A DNA stretch of 64,000 nucleotides from Myxococcales bacterium (GTDB lineage Bacteria; Myxococcota_A; UBA9160; UBA4427). The stretch is from contig DUCN01000127.1 in assembly GCA_012959805.1 (NCBI GenBank), forward strand, positions 1-64,000. Direction: 5' to 3'. The translations under genes and the position numbers were made by a program. The stretch's first letter is position 1. Every line of letters starts with the position of its first letter. Below, in pieces: positions 38,412-50,481 of the stretch. The notes below the pieces were generated by a model. The model was given only the letters and a program-made list of their open reading frames with translations, was not told the origin of the DNA and searched no databases.

Positions 38412-39638
38412 ATGCTTCATGCGCGGTTTTGCGCAGTTTTGGGATTTGCTTTGATGCTTGCAGCCACACAGGCAAATGCGCGAGAGCTACGCCTCTCCGT
38501 CGATAATAATATTGGCGGTGATAGCAATGTCTTTCGAAGTTCGGCGAACCCCCGTGCGGATGGGCTCTTCGAGTTCTCACCGCGCGCACTCGTGCGTAAT
38601 ACGCAAGACACGCTGGAGTATGAGTTCAGCTACCGACCGACCTACCAAGCCTATCTTTCGACCGCAGGTATCAGCGGGTTCAATCATAACGGGCTGGGAG
38701 ATGTCGAGTGGCGGCCGTCGCCCACGAATACATTCTCTTTTGGTGGGAGTATCGTCAATTCGCGAATTGTTCGACTGATCGACTCGGATTCTGGCTTAGC
38801 GCCGTCCGATCCAGATCAAAATCTTCTGGTCGTATCGGACAGCGCACGATCGACGCGTTCGCGGGCCAATTTTGGCTATCTCCGAAGTTTCAGTCCCGCG
38901 CAATCAGCTCAAATCGATTTCAGGTTTGACGACACCGCCTTCAATGATCGCGAGAACATCGATTCACGCGGATATTCGGTTTCGATCGGTTCAACCCGCG
39001 TACTCAACGAGCGGACCCAGGCCGGACTATCGTTTACGGGTCTAGGTCGCGACGCGCGAGCCGTGGGATTGCGGCCCGGCAGCCGGACGCGGACCATCGA
39101 CGTATCGCTGTCCTTGGTCCTCGCCATCACGCCCAGTTTGGACCTGAACGCTCGGGCGGGTCCGTCGTTCATCCGGACAAAACAGTTCACAGCCTCCAAT
39201 ATGCAGTTGGCATCAAGCAAGGACATCTCGTATGTCGCCGATGTGAGTCTAACCAAGCGCTACCACCTCTCGACCGGGTCGCTTCAGTACACGAGATTTC
39301 AATCCGGATCTGGCGGCGATGCTTCGACGTCGATCGTGGATACCGTGAACCTGAGGATCAATCAGCAATTGGGTCGCGAATGGATTTTCAATCTCAATCT
39401 TGGGTGGACACAACGTGAGCAAATTTCAGCGCTCGGGTCTGAAGCCGTTACTCGTTTTCGGCTGTATTCCCTCGCGACCACTGCCGAGTACAGGATCTCT
39501 AGAGGGTTTTCGATCTTGGGCCGGTTTTCGCTCCAACGTATCGAGAACGACCAGAGCAATTTAGATAAATCACTCGTCACCGACGTTGTCGTTGGCGGGA
39601 TCACTTTTCGTTACTCATTCGACCCCATTCAATTCTAG
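38412..39638 (+). CDS. outer-membrane beta-barrel protein of EPS locus
   Basis: This 408-residue protein has a signal peptide (hydrophobic 6-18, cut near QANA) and then repeating amphipathic beta strands with alternating polar and aromatic residues. It ends in Phe, as outer-membrane barrels do. It fits the barrel family found beside export proteins in PEP-CTERM loci, though I recognise it by context more than motif. It may act as the export porin or a spacer for the Wza-like protein encoded 12 bases upstream. Confidence 0.8.
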   Translation: MLHARFCAVLGFALMLAATQANARELRLSVDNNIGGDSNVFRSSANPRADGLFEFSPRALVRNTQDTLEYEFSYRPTYQAYLSTAGISGFNHNGLGDVEWRPSPTNTFSFGGSIVNSRIVRLIDSDSGLAPSDPDQNLLVVSDSARSTRSRANFGYLRSFSPAQSAQIDFRFDDTAFNDRENIDSRGYSVSIGSTRVLNERTQAGLSFTGLGRDARAVGLRPGSRTRTIDVSLSLVLAITPSLDLNARAGPSFIRTKQFTASNMQLASSKDISYVADVSLTKRYHLSTGSLQYTRFQSGSGGDASTSIVDTVNLRINQQLGREWIFNLNLGWTQREQISALGSEAVTRFRLYSLATTAEYRISRGFSILGRFSLQRIENDQSNLDKSLVTDVVVGGITFRYSFDPIQF

Positions 39639-39654
39639 GGGGCTGGCGAGCGTT

Positions 39655-41301
39655 ATGAATCTCGATCAAGGTAATCAGCAAGGCATTCAACTTCCCGATC
39701 TCTTCGGCGTCGCACGGCGTCGCGGAAAGCTCATAGCGATCGTGTCCGGCGCTGTCATTCTCGTGACGTTCTGGATCGCTATGGCTCTGCCTAATATTTA
39801 TACCTCTTATGCGGTAGTGCTCGTGGAGCCCCAGTCCATTGACAAGGGTTTGGTGAATTCCGGCGTGCGGGGTGGCGAACTCGCGGAGCGGCTCGGGTTG
39901 ATGACTGCGGAAATTCTCGGCCGCGCTCGTCTCTCAGAGATCATCAGCGACATGAATCTCTTTGAAGACGAACACGAGGACATGGAGCGGTTCGAAGTTG
40001 TCCAGCTCATGCACTCATTCTTCTCGGTTGAGCCGGTCGTGACAGAACTCGAAGAGCGACGAAACCGTAACCAAGAACAGCCGTTTCGAACTTTCAAAAT
40101 CAGCTTCCAGAGTGATAGCGCCACCGTCGCAAGGGACGTGACTCAGCGGATCGCCAACGACTTCATCAATGCCAATATCACTCGGCGCACTGAAGTCACA
40201 GCAAAGAGTCTCGACTTCATGCAGGATGAGATCGATTCGCTGACGAGGGAACTCCGGCGTGTCGAGGGCGACATCGGAGATGTCAAAGAGGCGAACGTCG
40301 GCCGGCTGCCAGAAGAGTACAACTCCCATCAGCAACGACTTCAGTACACGATCGGCAGTTTGCGGGACGCACAGAGAGCCTTCGACGCCGCGAACAGCGA
40401 TGCTGCATTCTGGGCAAACCAAGTCATGACGGTTTCTGAGCTCTCGTCTGACGTCAATCCGACGAGTCCGACCTACCGCAAGCGGGGATTGGAGATCGAA
40501 CGTGGAGGTCTCCTGGCACGTGGTTTTACTAGCCGGCACCCCGACGTCATTCGAGTCGAGGCAGAACTTGAGATCCTGACGAAGCAGCTCGAAGGCGAAG
40601 GCGCTGATGGGCAGGAAATTTTGTCGCAGAGTGAGCAGAGCGCGTTGGCGCAACAAAATCGTGCCGAGCTACGGAGCAAGGCGTCGCAGGAGGAAGTGAA
40701 ACGACTCGAAGCGACGGTGATCGAGCTCGAAGAGAGGCTGGCGCAGACCCCTGCAGTGGCCGAGCAGCTCGATGCCCTACAGCGAGTGTACGACCAGCTT
40801 TATGCGAGCTACCAGGATTTCAGTCATCGTCGCCAGCAAGCCGACGTGCAGGCCGATCTCGAACGCCGTCAACTCGGCGAGCGGTTCCGAATTCTCGAAC
40901 CGGCGGAGAGGCCACGGCAACACAGCTCCCCGAACCGTATCCTGCTCCTCATCCTCGGAACGGTCCTGGGTGTCGCATTAGGCGGCGGCATCGGATTGAT
41001 CGCCGAGATCTCGGATTCCTCGATCCATACTTCGACGGCACTTCAGGCAGCGCTCGGAATTCCCGTTCTCGTCTCGGTTCCCAAGATCATGCTTGAGCCG
41101 GATCGGATTGCGCGCTCGCGGCGAATTCTTCGTGAATCCCTGGCAGCCGTCGGTGTGGTTGCCTTCGTTCTAATTGGAGGCGTTGCCACCTATTATATGG
41201 TCAACGGAGTGCGTTCAACGAATCCCGCGGAAGTCGAGACGGAAGAGCCGCGTGGCAGCGCGACCGAAGCCCGATTCGATTCTGGATCGCGGCGCGGCTA
41301 G
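39655..41301 (+). CDS. Wzz/GumC-like chain-length determinant
   Basis: This 548-residue inner-membrane protein regulates EPS chain length and couples to the export channel. The first transmembrane segment (about 27-46, after ARRRGKLIAIV) starts the Wzz domain. A long periplasmic coiled-coil region follows (about 180-390, rich in Glu, Gln, Arg and Leu). The Pro-rich segment LEPAERPRQHSSPNRILLLILG marks the second membrane segment. A further hydrophobic segment is at about 510-527. No kinase domain is fused; the tyrosine kinase is a separate gene downstream. The start at 39655 excludes a 23-residue overlap with the barrel gene. Confidence 0.92.
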   Translation: MNLDQGNQQGIQLPDLFGVARRRGKLIAIVSGAVILVTFWIAMALPNIYTSYAVVLVEPQSIDKGLVNSGVRGGELAERLGLMTAEILGRARLSEIISDMNLFEDEHEDMERFEVVQLMHSFFSVEPVVTELEERRNRNQEQPFRTFKISFQSDSATVARDVTQRIANDFINANITRRTEVTAKSLDFMQDEIDSLTRELRRVEGDIGDVKEANVGRLPEEYNSHQQRLQYTIGSLRDAQRAFDAANSDAAFWANQVMTVSELSSDVNPTSPTYRKRGLEIERGGLLARGFTSRHPDVIRVEAELEILTKQLEGEGADGQEILSQSEQSALAQQNRAELRSKASQEEVKRLEATVIELEERLAQTPAVAEQLDALQRVYDQLYASYQDFSHRRQQADVQADLERRQLGERFRILEPAERPRQHSSPNRILLLILGTVLGVALGGGIGLIAEISDSSIHTSTALQAALGIPVLVSVPKIMLEPDRIARSRRILRESLAAVGVVAFVLIGGVATYYMVNGVRSTNPAEVETEEPRGSATEARFDSGSRRG

Positions 41302-41316
41302 CGGAGAGGACCTAGA

Positions 41317-42216
41317 GTGTATAACGAGTATTACGGGCTGATTCGTTCGCCCTTTGAAATGACGCCGGATCCGTCGTTCTTGTACATGGGTGAAGCCCAT
41401 CGCGAGGGATTGGCGACGCTCGTGTATGCCGTGAATTCCGGGAAGGGCTTCGTCATGTTGACAGGGGAGGTCGGTACGGGGAAGACGACTCTTTTGCATG
41501 CTCTTCTCTCGCAGCTCGACTCCTCGACGAACTCGGCCTTCATCTTCAACCCGCGGCTTGATCCCATGGGATTCTTTCGGATGTTATTCGAGGAGCTTGG
41601 AGTGGGTCCGGCTTGCGACTCCAAGGCCGAGTATCTACTCGCGCTGAACCAGTATCTGATCGACAAACTCGCTGCCAATGAACGTGTTCTGCTCATCGTT
41701 GATGAAGCGCAAAATCTATCGACAGAAATGCTCGAGGAAATTCGACTGCTTTCGAATCTCGAAACGCCGACGTCGAAGTTGATTCAGATCATGCTGGTGG
41801 GCCAGCCCGAACTCCAGGACCTGATCGATCAGCCCGAACTCCGCCAATTGCGCCAGCGCATCTCGCTGCGACACCATTTGCGCCCCTTTGACGAGGGGGA
41901 AGTGACGGAATACGTGAACGAGAGATTGAACAAGGCAGGTTATACGGGTCGCGGTATTTTTAAGAAGAAGGCGATTCGAGAGCTCTATTATGTGACCGAG
42001 GGAACGCCTCGTATGATCAATAACGTCTGCGACGGCGCACTCTTGTTGGGCTATGCGCGACAGGAGACCTCGCTCGGTGCAGATGCAATTCGCGAAGTGG
42101 CTCATGACCTCGGATTCGGTCCAAAGGACGAATCCGAGGGAAACGGAAAAGTCGGGGGTAAGGGAAGCCCCTCGAAGAGACGCTCGAAGCGTCGCTTGTT
42201 TCGGTTTCGCCGTTAG
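41317..42216 (+). CDS. ExeA-like AAA ATPase of EPS locus
   Basis: This 299-residue ATPase belongs to the ExeA/GspA-like group often found in exosortase-associated EPS clusters. It starts YYGLIRSPFEMTPDPSFLYMGEAHREGL, with Walker A GEVGTGKT, Walker B LLIVDEAQNLS, sensor-type LVGQPEL and the arginine-rich RQLRQRISLRHHLRPFDEGE. The C-terminal 35 residues are strongly basic (KRRSKRRLFRFRR) and might contact membrane or nucleic acid. A GTG start is likely. Its exact role in export is unknown. Confidence 0.9.
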   Translation: MYNEYYGLIRSPFEMTPDPSFLYMGEAHREGLATLVYAVNSGKGFVMLTGEVGTGKTTLLHALLSQLDSSTNSAFIFNPRLDPMGFFRMLFEELGVGPACDSKAEYLLALNQYLIDKLAANERVLLIVDEAQNLSTEMLEEIRLLSNLETPTSKLIQIMLVGQPELQDLIDQPELRQLRQRISLRHHLRPFDEGEVTEYVNERLNKAGYTGRGIFKKKAIRELYYVTEGTPRMINNVCDGALLLGYARQETSLGADAIREVAHDLGFGPKDESEGNGKVGGKGSPSKRRSKRRLFRFRR

Positions 42217-42247
42217 GCGAACCGGGAAGGTTTTAGGGAGAATCTAG

Positions 42248-43093
42248 ATGCCTAAACATTACGAAGCGCTACAGCGCGCCGAACAGGAGAGACGCCGTAA
42301 GGTGTCCGGGGTCGGCTCGCCTGTGCCGGCCGCCGTGCCCTTTGAGGGGCCGATTGCGCCGTCGGTCAGTGCCCCGCGCCCCGGAGCCTTCAGCCGCCTC
42401 TTCCGCAGGAATCGGGGGCGAACGACAGAAGACGCGAGCGACGCCAACAAGCGACGAATAGCATTGCTGCAACCCGACTCCTATGTCGCCGAGCAGTATC
42501 GAAGTCTGCGTGGACGGATCGATGCTCTCGCTTCGCAGCGACCCTTGAAAACCATTGCAGTGACGAGTGCGAATTCAGGTGAGGGGAAGTCGACCTGTTC
42601 AGTGAATCTCGCGACTGTCACGGCGATGAGTGTCGGACGGAGTGTCTTGTTGATCGACTGTGATCTCCGGCGTCCGAAGATTCATTGGACGCTCGGTCTG
42701 CAGCCCCAGGTCGGATTGGCCGAAGTGCTGCTCAACCAAGCGACCGTCGATGAAGCCATTCAGAAGCTCGATGGTGTCAATCTCGATGTGCTCATGGTTC
42801 GGACGATTCCCGCTAATCCATCGGAATTGCTCGCGTCGCCGGAGATGCGCAATCTGGTCGAAGACGTCGCGGGACGCTATGACCGAGTCATCCTCGATAC
42901 GCCCGCTTGTCTGGGGTTGCCCGATGCGAAGGGTATTTCGGAGATTTGTGACGGTTTGATCATGGTCGTACGAGCGGATGTCACACCCCAGGAAGAAGTC
43001 CAAGCCGCTCTCGACATTCTCGATCGCCGGCGAGTTGTCGGAACGGTACTCAACGGTTCCGAGGGGACTCGCGAACAATACGGGTACTACTAA
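42248..43093 (+). CDS. bacterial tyrosine kinase (CpsD/Wzc-type)
   Basis: This 281-residue cytoplasmic kinase controls EPS assembly through its membrane partner, the Wzz-like protein. It has Walker A SANSGEGKST, Walker A' VLLIDCDLRRPK and Walker B RVILDTPA. The final residues GYY form a short Tyr cluster with one more Tyr just before, the usual autophosphorylation site. The first 75 residues are basic and Pro-rich. It follows the ATPase by 31 bases. Confidence 0.93.
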   Translation: MPKHYEALQRAEQERRRKVSGVGSPVPAAVPFEGPIAPSVSAPRPGAFSRLFRRNRGRTTEDASDANKRRIALLQPDSYVAEQYRSLRGRIDALASQRPLKTIAVTSANSGEGKSTCSVNLATVTAMSVGRSVLLIDCDLRRPKIHWTLGLQPQVGLAEVLLNQATVDEAIQKLDGVNLDVLMVRTIPANPSELLASPEMRNLVEDVAGRYDRVILDTPACLGLPDAKGISEICDGLIMVVRADVTPQEEVQAALDILDRRRVVGTVLNGSEGTREQYGYY

Positions 43094-43181
43094 GCGGGCA
43101 GGTATAGGCGGACAGAAGACCCGGGCGGCGAATCGCTGTTCCTTTCTGACCACCGTTTAGCCGGACCTGGAGAACCCAGAG

Positions 43182-45349
<2,168 letters not shown>

Positions 45350-45392
45350 GACTCGATCCGAATCGGGGCGCTAAGAATGAGGGAGCCCAAAT

Positions 45393-46709
45393 ATGAACAT
45401 CACAGTCATCGGTACGGGTTATGTAGGCTTGGTGACCGGCGCTTGCTTTTCGGAGTTTGGTGTCCAGGTCACCTGCGTTGATCAGGCGCAGGATAAAATC
45501 GAGTTGCTCGAGCGCGGCGAGATGCCGATCTACGAGCCAGGTCTCGATGAGATCGTTGCGCGAAATGTACGTAGTGGCCGCCTCCAATTTACCATCGACG
45601 GCGCCGAAGCCATCGACCGAGGTCTGGTGATCTTCATTGCCGTCGGGACCCCTTCGTCTGAGGATGGCAGCACTGACCTCCAGTTCGTCGAGGCCGTCGC
45701 CCGGGAAATTGGCCAGAGAATCGACAGCTACAAGGTCATCGTGACCAAGAGCACAGTGCCCGTCGGCACTTCGGACAAGATTCGCGGATGGATTCAGGAA
45801 GAACTCGACCTGCGTGGAGACAAGACCCGATTCAGCGTCGCGTCGAATCCGGAGTTTCTGCGTGAGGGGGCAGCGATTGGTGACTTCATGCGGCCCGATC
45901 GCGTCGTGATAGGAACCGATGAGGGCGATGACCATGCCATAGCCATCATGAAGGATCTCTATCGCCCGCTCTATCTAAATGAAACGCCTTTCGTCGAGAC
46001 GGATATCCACACGGCCGAGCTCTCGAAATACGCCGCGAATGCATTTCTCGCTACGAAGATTTCGTTTATCAACGAGATCTCGGTGTTATGCGAGCGAGTG
46101 GGCGGCGACGTCCAGGCGGTGGCACGAGCCATGGGGCTCGATCGCCGTATCGGCAAGAAATTCCTGCATGCGGGGCCCGGCTTCGGTGGATCGTGTTTTC
46201 CGAAGGACACGCGTTCGGCTGCATTCTTTGCGCGAGAGCTTGGGCAGGAATTCTCGATTGTCGAGGCGTCGATTCGCGTGAACGAACGCCAGCGCATGAG
46301 AATGGTGGACAAAGTCATTTTCGCGCTGGAAGGCGAGCCGGACGGCAAAACCGTCGCGATCCTGGGGCTCTCGTTCAAGCCCGAAACCGACGATATTCGC
46401 GAGTCACCGGCGATTTTCATCGTGCAATCCCTGCGCGAGCGAGGCGCCAATATTCGTGCCTACGATCCAGCCGCTATGGCGGCGGCCGGCCGGCTGATTC
46501 CAGAGATGGTGCTCTGCAAAGACGTTTATGAGGCGCTCGACGGCGCCGACGTGATGGTCATCGTGACGGAGTGGAATGAATTCCGAATGATCGACCTCGC
46601 GCGAGCCAAGGAAATCATGTCCGAGATGCGCATGGTCGACCTACGAAATGTCTACGATGTGGAGCAAATCGCGGCAGCGGGGTTCGAGTATTGGGGCGTC
46701 GGGCGATAG
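45393..46709 (+). CDS. ugd: UDP-glucose/UDP-HexNAc 6-dehydrogenase
   Basis: This NAD-dependent UDP-sugar dehydrogenase has 438 residues and oxidises C6 to a carboxylate, giving uronic acids for the EPS. The Rossmann start is ITVIGTGYVGLVTGACF. Other motifs are FIAVGTPSSEDGS, VTKSTVPVGTS, SNPEFLREGAAIGDFMRPDRVVIG and AELSKYAANAFLATKISFINEI. The catalytic Cys lies in GFGGSCFPKD. Sequence features suit UDP-glucose dehydrogenase best; UDP-ManNAc from the wecB product is a possible alternative substrate. Confidence 0.95.
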   Translation: MNITVIGTGYVGLVTGACFSEFGVQVTCVDQAQDKIELLERGEMPIYEPGLDEIVARNVRSGRLQFTIDGAEAIDRGLVIFIAVGTPSSEDGSTDLQFVEAVAREIGQRIDSYKVIVTKSTVPVGTSDKIRGWIQEELDLRGDKTRFSVASNPEFLREGAAIGDFMRPDRVVIGTDEGDDHAIAIMKDLYRPLYLNETPFVETDIHTAELSKYAANAFLATKISFINEISVLCERVGGDVQAVARAMGLDRRIGKKFLHAGPGFGGSCFPKDTRSAAFFARELGQEFSIVEASIRVNERQRMRMVDKVIFALEGEPDGKTVAILGLSFKPETDDIRESPAIFIVQSLRERGANIRAYDPAAMAAAGRLIPEMVLCKDVYEALDGADVMVIVTEWNEFRMIDLARAKEIMSEMRMVDLRNVYDVEQIAAAGFEYWGVGR

Positions 46710-46770
46710 GACTGCAGGTCCGGTGCATTTTTCGCCGTGTAGGCGGTTTCTCCAGGATTGGAACCGAAGT

Positions 46771-46786
46771 TGTGACTTCGGTCACT
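46771..46786. promoter_or_regulatory. Crp-type palindrome (or UUCG hairpin)
   Basis: TGTGA-CTTCGG-TCACT matches the Crp half-sites TGTGA-N6-TCACA at 9 of 10 positions. It lies 158 bases upstream of a Crp/Fnr-family gene, so it could be an autoregulatory operator. The same bases would fold in RNA as a GUGAC stem with a stable UUCG tetraloop 61 bases after the ugd stop, but with no U-tract. Confidence 0.45.
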
Positions 46787-46943
46787 CAGTCTAGATGGGA
46801 TTTAGACGTACGATCCCGAGCGGGCTGTGGACGTCACTTCCTCGAGAAGTCGGGCCGATCGCGGCAGGTTTTCCAGTGGGACGCGTCGCGTGCGTCTCAT
46901 CCATGGCGCCAAGCGTCAGTGCGACTCAAGGCGAGGTTGACCA

Positions 46944-47621
46944 ATGAATACGGCCGGTTTAGTTCGGAAAGAAGTACTGAATTCGCTGCGCGTTATCCCG
47001 CTCTTCAGTCGAGTTTCTGAGGGTGACCTCGAGGAACTGGGAACGCATTTGATCGAGCGCCGCTTTCCGAAGAACGCGACGGTCGTCGAAGAGGGCTTGA
47101 CCGGCGACTATATGTACGTGATTCGCTCGGGGCGAGCGAAGGTGACCAAGGCCTCTGAAGACGGGCGCGAGAAGATCATGAACTTTCTCGAAGCCGGCGC
47201 ATTCTTTGGCGACATGGCACTGCTCGGGGACGAGCCTCGTTCGGCGAGCGTAAAGACCCTCGAGGAATCGGTACTGCTGGCTCTGTCTCGTCGGGACTTC
47301 ATCGAACTTCTTCGCCAAAGCCCGGATCTCGCCCTGTCCGTGATCGAGGAACTCGCGAATCGACTTCGGGAGACGAACGAACAGGCGCGCTCGCTTTCGT
47401 TCCAAGGCGTCGAGGAAAGGACGCGAAATCTCTTCGAGCGGATCGCGCGCCCAGAAGAAGGGGGCAGCGGACGGCTCCTCACTCCAGTTCTCACGCATCA
47501 ACAAATTGCCGACATGGTTGGTACCTCTCGGGAAACCGTGACGCGATCGATCAAGCAACTGAAGGCATCCGGCTGGTTGTCCCAAGAGGGCAAGCGCTAC
47601 GTCATTCCAACGGATCGGTGA
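46944..47621 (+). CDS. Crp/Fnr-family transcription regulator
   Basis: This 225-residue regulator has an N-terminal cyclic-nucleotide-binding fold (about 17-130). Its phosphate-binding cassette region is AGAFFGDMALLGDEPRSASVKTLEE, a good match to the cAMP-binding family. A dimer helix (about 132-155) and a C-terminal winged helix-turn-helix follow, with LTHQQIADMVGTSRETVTRSIKQLKASGWL. No Fnr-type cysteines are seen. The recognition helix SRETVTR is like that of Crp. It sits between ugd and the TPR lipoprotein and could link EPS expression to a cyclic nucleotide; that is inference. A Crp-type palindrome lies upstream. Confidence 0.94.
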   Translation: MNTAGLVRKEVLNSLRVIPLFSRVSEGDLEELGTHLIERRFPKNATVVEEGLTGDYMYVIRSGRAKVTKASEDGREKIMNFLEAGAFFGDMALLGDEPRSASVKTLEESVLLALSRRDFIELLRQSPDLALSVIEELANRLRETNEQARSLSFQGVEERTRNLFERIARPEEGGSGRLLTPVLTHQQIADMVGTSRETVTRSIKQLKASGWLSQEGKRYVIPTDR

Positions 47622-47806
47622 ATCCGGGGTCTTCCGCCAGTAGCCAGCGAATCCGCCTCTTTCCTGCCGTCGAGTTTCCGGCGTCCGTTCGACTTCCGGG
47701 GAACGTTCCCATCAATTGCGATCCAGGTTGGCAGCGACCCGACGAGACTTAGTCTGGCATCGACCTTTGGGATGGCGCACTCTCTCAGCCAGATATTGTT
47801 CCCCTA

Positions 47807-47826
47807 GGGCTAACCGCTGATAGCCC
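47807..47826. other. inverted repeat before TPR lipoprotein gene
   Basis: GGGCTA (47807-47812) and TAGCCC (47821-47826) pair perfectly around an 8-base loop, ending 27 bases before the ATG at 47854. It may be an operator or a leader hairpin. Nothing else was recognised in the 47622-47853 gap. Confidence 0.35.
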
Positions 47827-47853
47827 CTTGGTGATGTGTAAAGGATTCATTTG

Positions 47854-50418
47854 ATGACTTCGAGTCTCTGGCTGCAACCCCAAAGCACTGTTTCGATCCT
47901 ACTCGCCGCGACGCTTGGCATTCTCGTCGTGAGCGGATGTTCGAGCGATGAAGATCGTGTCAGTGAATTCATCGAACGGGGCGAACAGTACGTCGAAGAT
48001 GAACAGCCCGAAGAAGCGATCATCGAATTCAAGAATGTTCTTCAGCTCGAACCCGATAACGCAACGGCCCACGAAGCGCTCTCGCTGGCCTACCTGAAGG
48101 TTTCAAAGCCTCGCGAAGCCTATTGGGAAATGTCCGAGACCGTTCGTCTCGATCCCGAGAACGTTGATGCGCGCTTGCGGTACGGAACGGTCTCTGCGGC
48201 GATTAATGATTTCGATTTATCCTCGGAACAGGCTGAAGCCGTGCTTCGGCTTGATCCCACGAATTCCGCCGCATTCGTCTTGCTTGGTCAGGCGAAAGAG
48301 TTTCGCGAAGACTTCGGAGGCGCCGAGTCTGATTTTCGATCGGCGATCGCGAACGAGCCAAATGGCGCGGCTTTTCGATTTCTGCTGAGTGGCTTTTATG
48401 AACGTCGTGGGGAGACAGAAGCATCAGAGAAGACACTTCGCGAGCTGATCGAAGTCGAGGAGAGTTTTCTGGCATTGTCGGCGTTGGCACGGATGCTCAT
48501 GCGGGGCGAGGGTCGCGAGGACGAGGGGCTCGAAATCTTGAAGCGGACCCTTGCATTGGCGGCATCTGCGCCGACCGAAAGGCCGGCCACAGACGAGGTT
48601 GATGAGAGTCTCCGGGCTTCGCTGCGATCCAATGTATTGCGCGAGGAGGCCATTCAATCGTCCTATTTGCTTCTCGCGAGCTACTACAACGACCAGGGCC
48701 AATTCGACACGGCAATCGAAGTCCTCGAGAAGGGCATCAAGCTCTCGGAGACCAAGGTCGAGTTGATCTACCAGATGGCCGGCCTCTATCGCCGTCAGGG
48801 AATGCCAGAGAAGGAAGACGAATTGATTCGTCGCGCCACTGTTGAGTCTCCCGACAGTGTGACCGCACAACTGGTGTTGTCCGCCTATCTCGGGCGACAG
48901 GGCGAGCTGGCCGATGCGCTGAAAGCTGCACGCGCTGCAGTGGTGATCGAACCCAAAAACACGACGGCGCTGCTTCGCGAAGCGGAGCTGTTAGTCGATA
49001 TTGGCTACCAGGAATCGGACAGCGCGATGATTCAGTCTGGACGAGACCTGGTGGACGGTGTGCTCGAAGAGCAGCCCGATAGTCCAGATGCGAATTTCGT
49101 TCGGGCCAAGGTCGAACTCTCCAGTGGCAACATGGAGGCCGCAAAGCAATCCCTCGAGACCGTTTTGCAGGCACGGCCCGACTGGGCGCAGGCGCGCTTC
49201 GTGTTGGGATCTGCGCTGGGTGCCTCGGGCGAACTCAGTCGAGCTCGTGTCGAACTCGCGCGCGCCATCGAGATTGATCCCCGATTGGCTGGTGCGCGAA
49301 AGTTGCTCGTGAAGCTTCATTCACAGCTTGGTGAACATGAATTCGCAATCGAACTCGGTCGGGTATATCTGCAGTCCCATCCCGAAGATGTCGATATTCG
49401 GATCATCGTTGGTCAGAGCCTGATTCGCGTTGGCCGTGGCGAAGACGCCTACGCCGAAGTCTCGAAGATTCCGGAAGAGGAGCGAGGGGCTCCGGCGCTT
49501 TTCGCGCTGGGTCGTCTGGATATGGCATTCGGTCGAGTGGAGCTGGGCGCCGAACGGCTTCGGCAGGCGGATCGGCTCTCGCCCGGTCGTTCCCAAGTCC
49601 TTCGCGAGTTGCTTCGCATCGATCGTCAGAATAATCAGATTGAGGCCTCCGTCGAGCGAGTCGCCAGAGCCTTGGAGGCCAACCCGGATCAATCGGAAAT
49701 CGTCGAGATCGATGCGGAAGTCAAGATGTCGCTCGGGGACGAAAAAGCGGCGCGGACAGCTCTCATGCGGGCCATCGAACTCAATCCGCGTAACGTCACG
49801 GCGCAGTTGGCGCTTGCAAGTCTGGAAGGAAGATCCGGAAACATCGACGGAATGCTCTCAGTCATGGAAAGTGCTGCGCAGGCAGCCCCGGAGTCCTCGG
49901 ATCTTCAGTACCGCTTGGCGATGGCCTATGAAAGCAATGAGCGTCCCGCCGATGCAAAGGATGCCTACGAGAAGTCGATCTCACTGAATTCGGATTTGGC
50001 CGTGGCCAAGAATAATCTCGCCTATCTGTTGGCCGATTCCGGAGGCGATCTCGATCGAGCCCTCGAGTTGGCGCAGCAGGCGAAGGAGCAGCTGCCCGAT
50101 GACGCGAATTCCGCGGACACGCTGGGCTGGGTCTTGCTCAAGCGCGGCATTCCCTCCGCGGCGATCGGCTACCTCGAAGAAGCTGCGGAACGCTTTCCCT
50201 CCAGCGCGGTCGAAGCCCAGGGAATCGTTCGAAATCATCTGGCCGAGGCCTACGAGAAGAACGCAGAGTCGGCGAAGGCCGTGGTCGAAAGCCGAAAGTC
50301 CGTAGACTTCTTTGAGCAGCTTTCGAAGCTCGCGGAGGAGCGCGGAGTCGAGTTTGCGGAGCCGAGCTGGGCCAAGGAAGCCCGCGACCGAATCGCCCGG
50401 CTCGACTCGGCGACCTAA
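47854..50418 (+). CDS. large TPR lipoprotein (PrsT-like)
   Basis: This 854-residue protein starts with a signal peptide and lipobox (LVVSGC, about residue 29). From residue 35 on it is an almost continuous array of tetratricopeptide repeats with the pattern A-x(2)-x(3)-A-x(6)-P. It resembles the large TPR protein PrsT of PEP-CTERM/exosortase systems and the PelB/BcsC-type scaffolds of other polysaccharide secretion machines. It is probably periplasmic and lipid-anchored. AAAGGA precedes the ATG at 47854. It lies downstream of ugd and the Crp/Fnr gene and closes the EPS region. Confidence 0.88.
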   Translation: MTSSLWLQPQSTVSILLAATLGILVVSGCSSDEDRVSEFIERGEQYVEDEQPEEAIIEFKNVLQLEPDNATAHEALSLAYLKVSKPREAYWEMSETVRLDPENVDARLRYGTVSAAINDFDLSSEQAEAVLRLDPTNSAAFVLLGQAKEFREDFGGAESDFRSAIANEPNGAAFRFLLSGFYERRGETEASEKTLRELIEVEESFLALSALARMLMRGEGREDEGLEILKRTLALAASAPTERPATDEVDESLRASLRSNVLREEAIQSSYLLLASYYNDQGQFDTAIEVLEKGIKLSETKVELIYQMAGLYRRQGMPEKEDELIRRATVESPDSVTAQLVLSAYLGRQGELADALKAARAAVVIEPKNTTALLREAELLVDIGYQESDSAMIQSGRDLVDGVLEEQPDSPDANFVRAKVELSSGNMEAAKQSLETVLQARPDWAQARFVLGSALGASGELSRARVELARAIEIDPRLAGARKLLVKLHSQLGEHEFAIELGRVYLQSHPEDVDIRIIVGQSLIRVGRGEDAYAEVSKIPEEERGAPALFALGRLDMAFGRVELGAERLRQADRLSPGRSQVLRELLRIDRQNNQIEASVERVARALEANPDQSEIVEIDAEVKMSLGDEKAARTALMRAIELNPRNVTAQLALASLEGRSGNIDGMLSVMESAAQAAPESSDLQYRLAMAYESNERPADAKDAYEKSISLNSDLAVAKNNLAYLLADSGGDLDRALELAQQAKEQLPDDANSADTLGWVLLKRGIPSAAIGYLEEAAERFPSSAVEAQGIVRNHLAEAYEKNAESAKAVVESRKSVDFFEQLSKLAEERGVEFAEPSWAKEARDRIARLDSAT

Positions 50419-50481
50419 TCGGATGAAGTCGAGGACCGGAGCCGTTTTGGGTCCAGGTGCAGGTCGAGCCAGCGCCGGACC

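Noticed and set aside
47700-47853. sigma-54 promoter before the TPR lipoprotein
   Set aside because: TGGCA-like elements occur, but none has a GC doublet at the required ten-base spacing.
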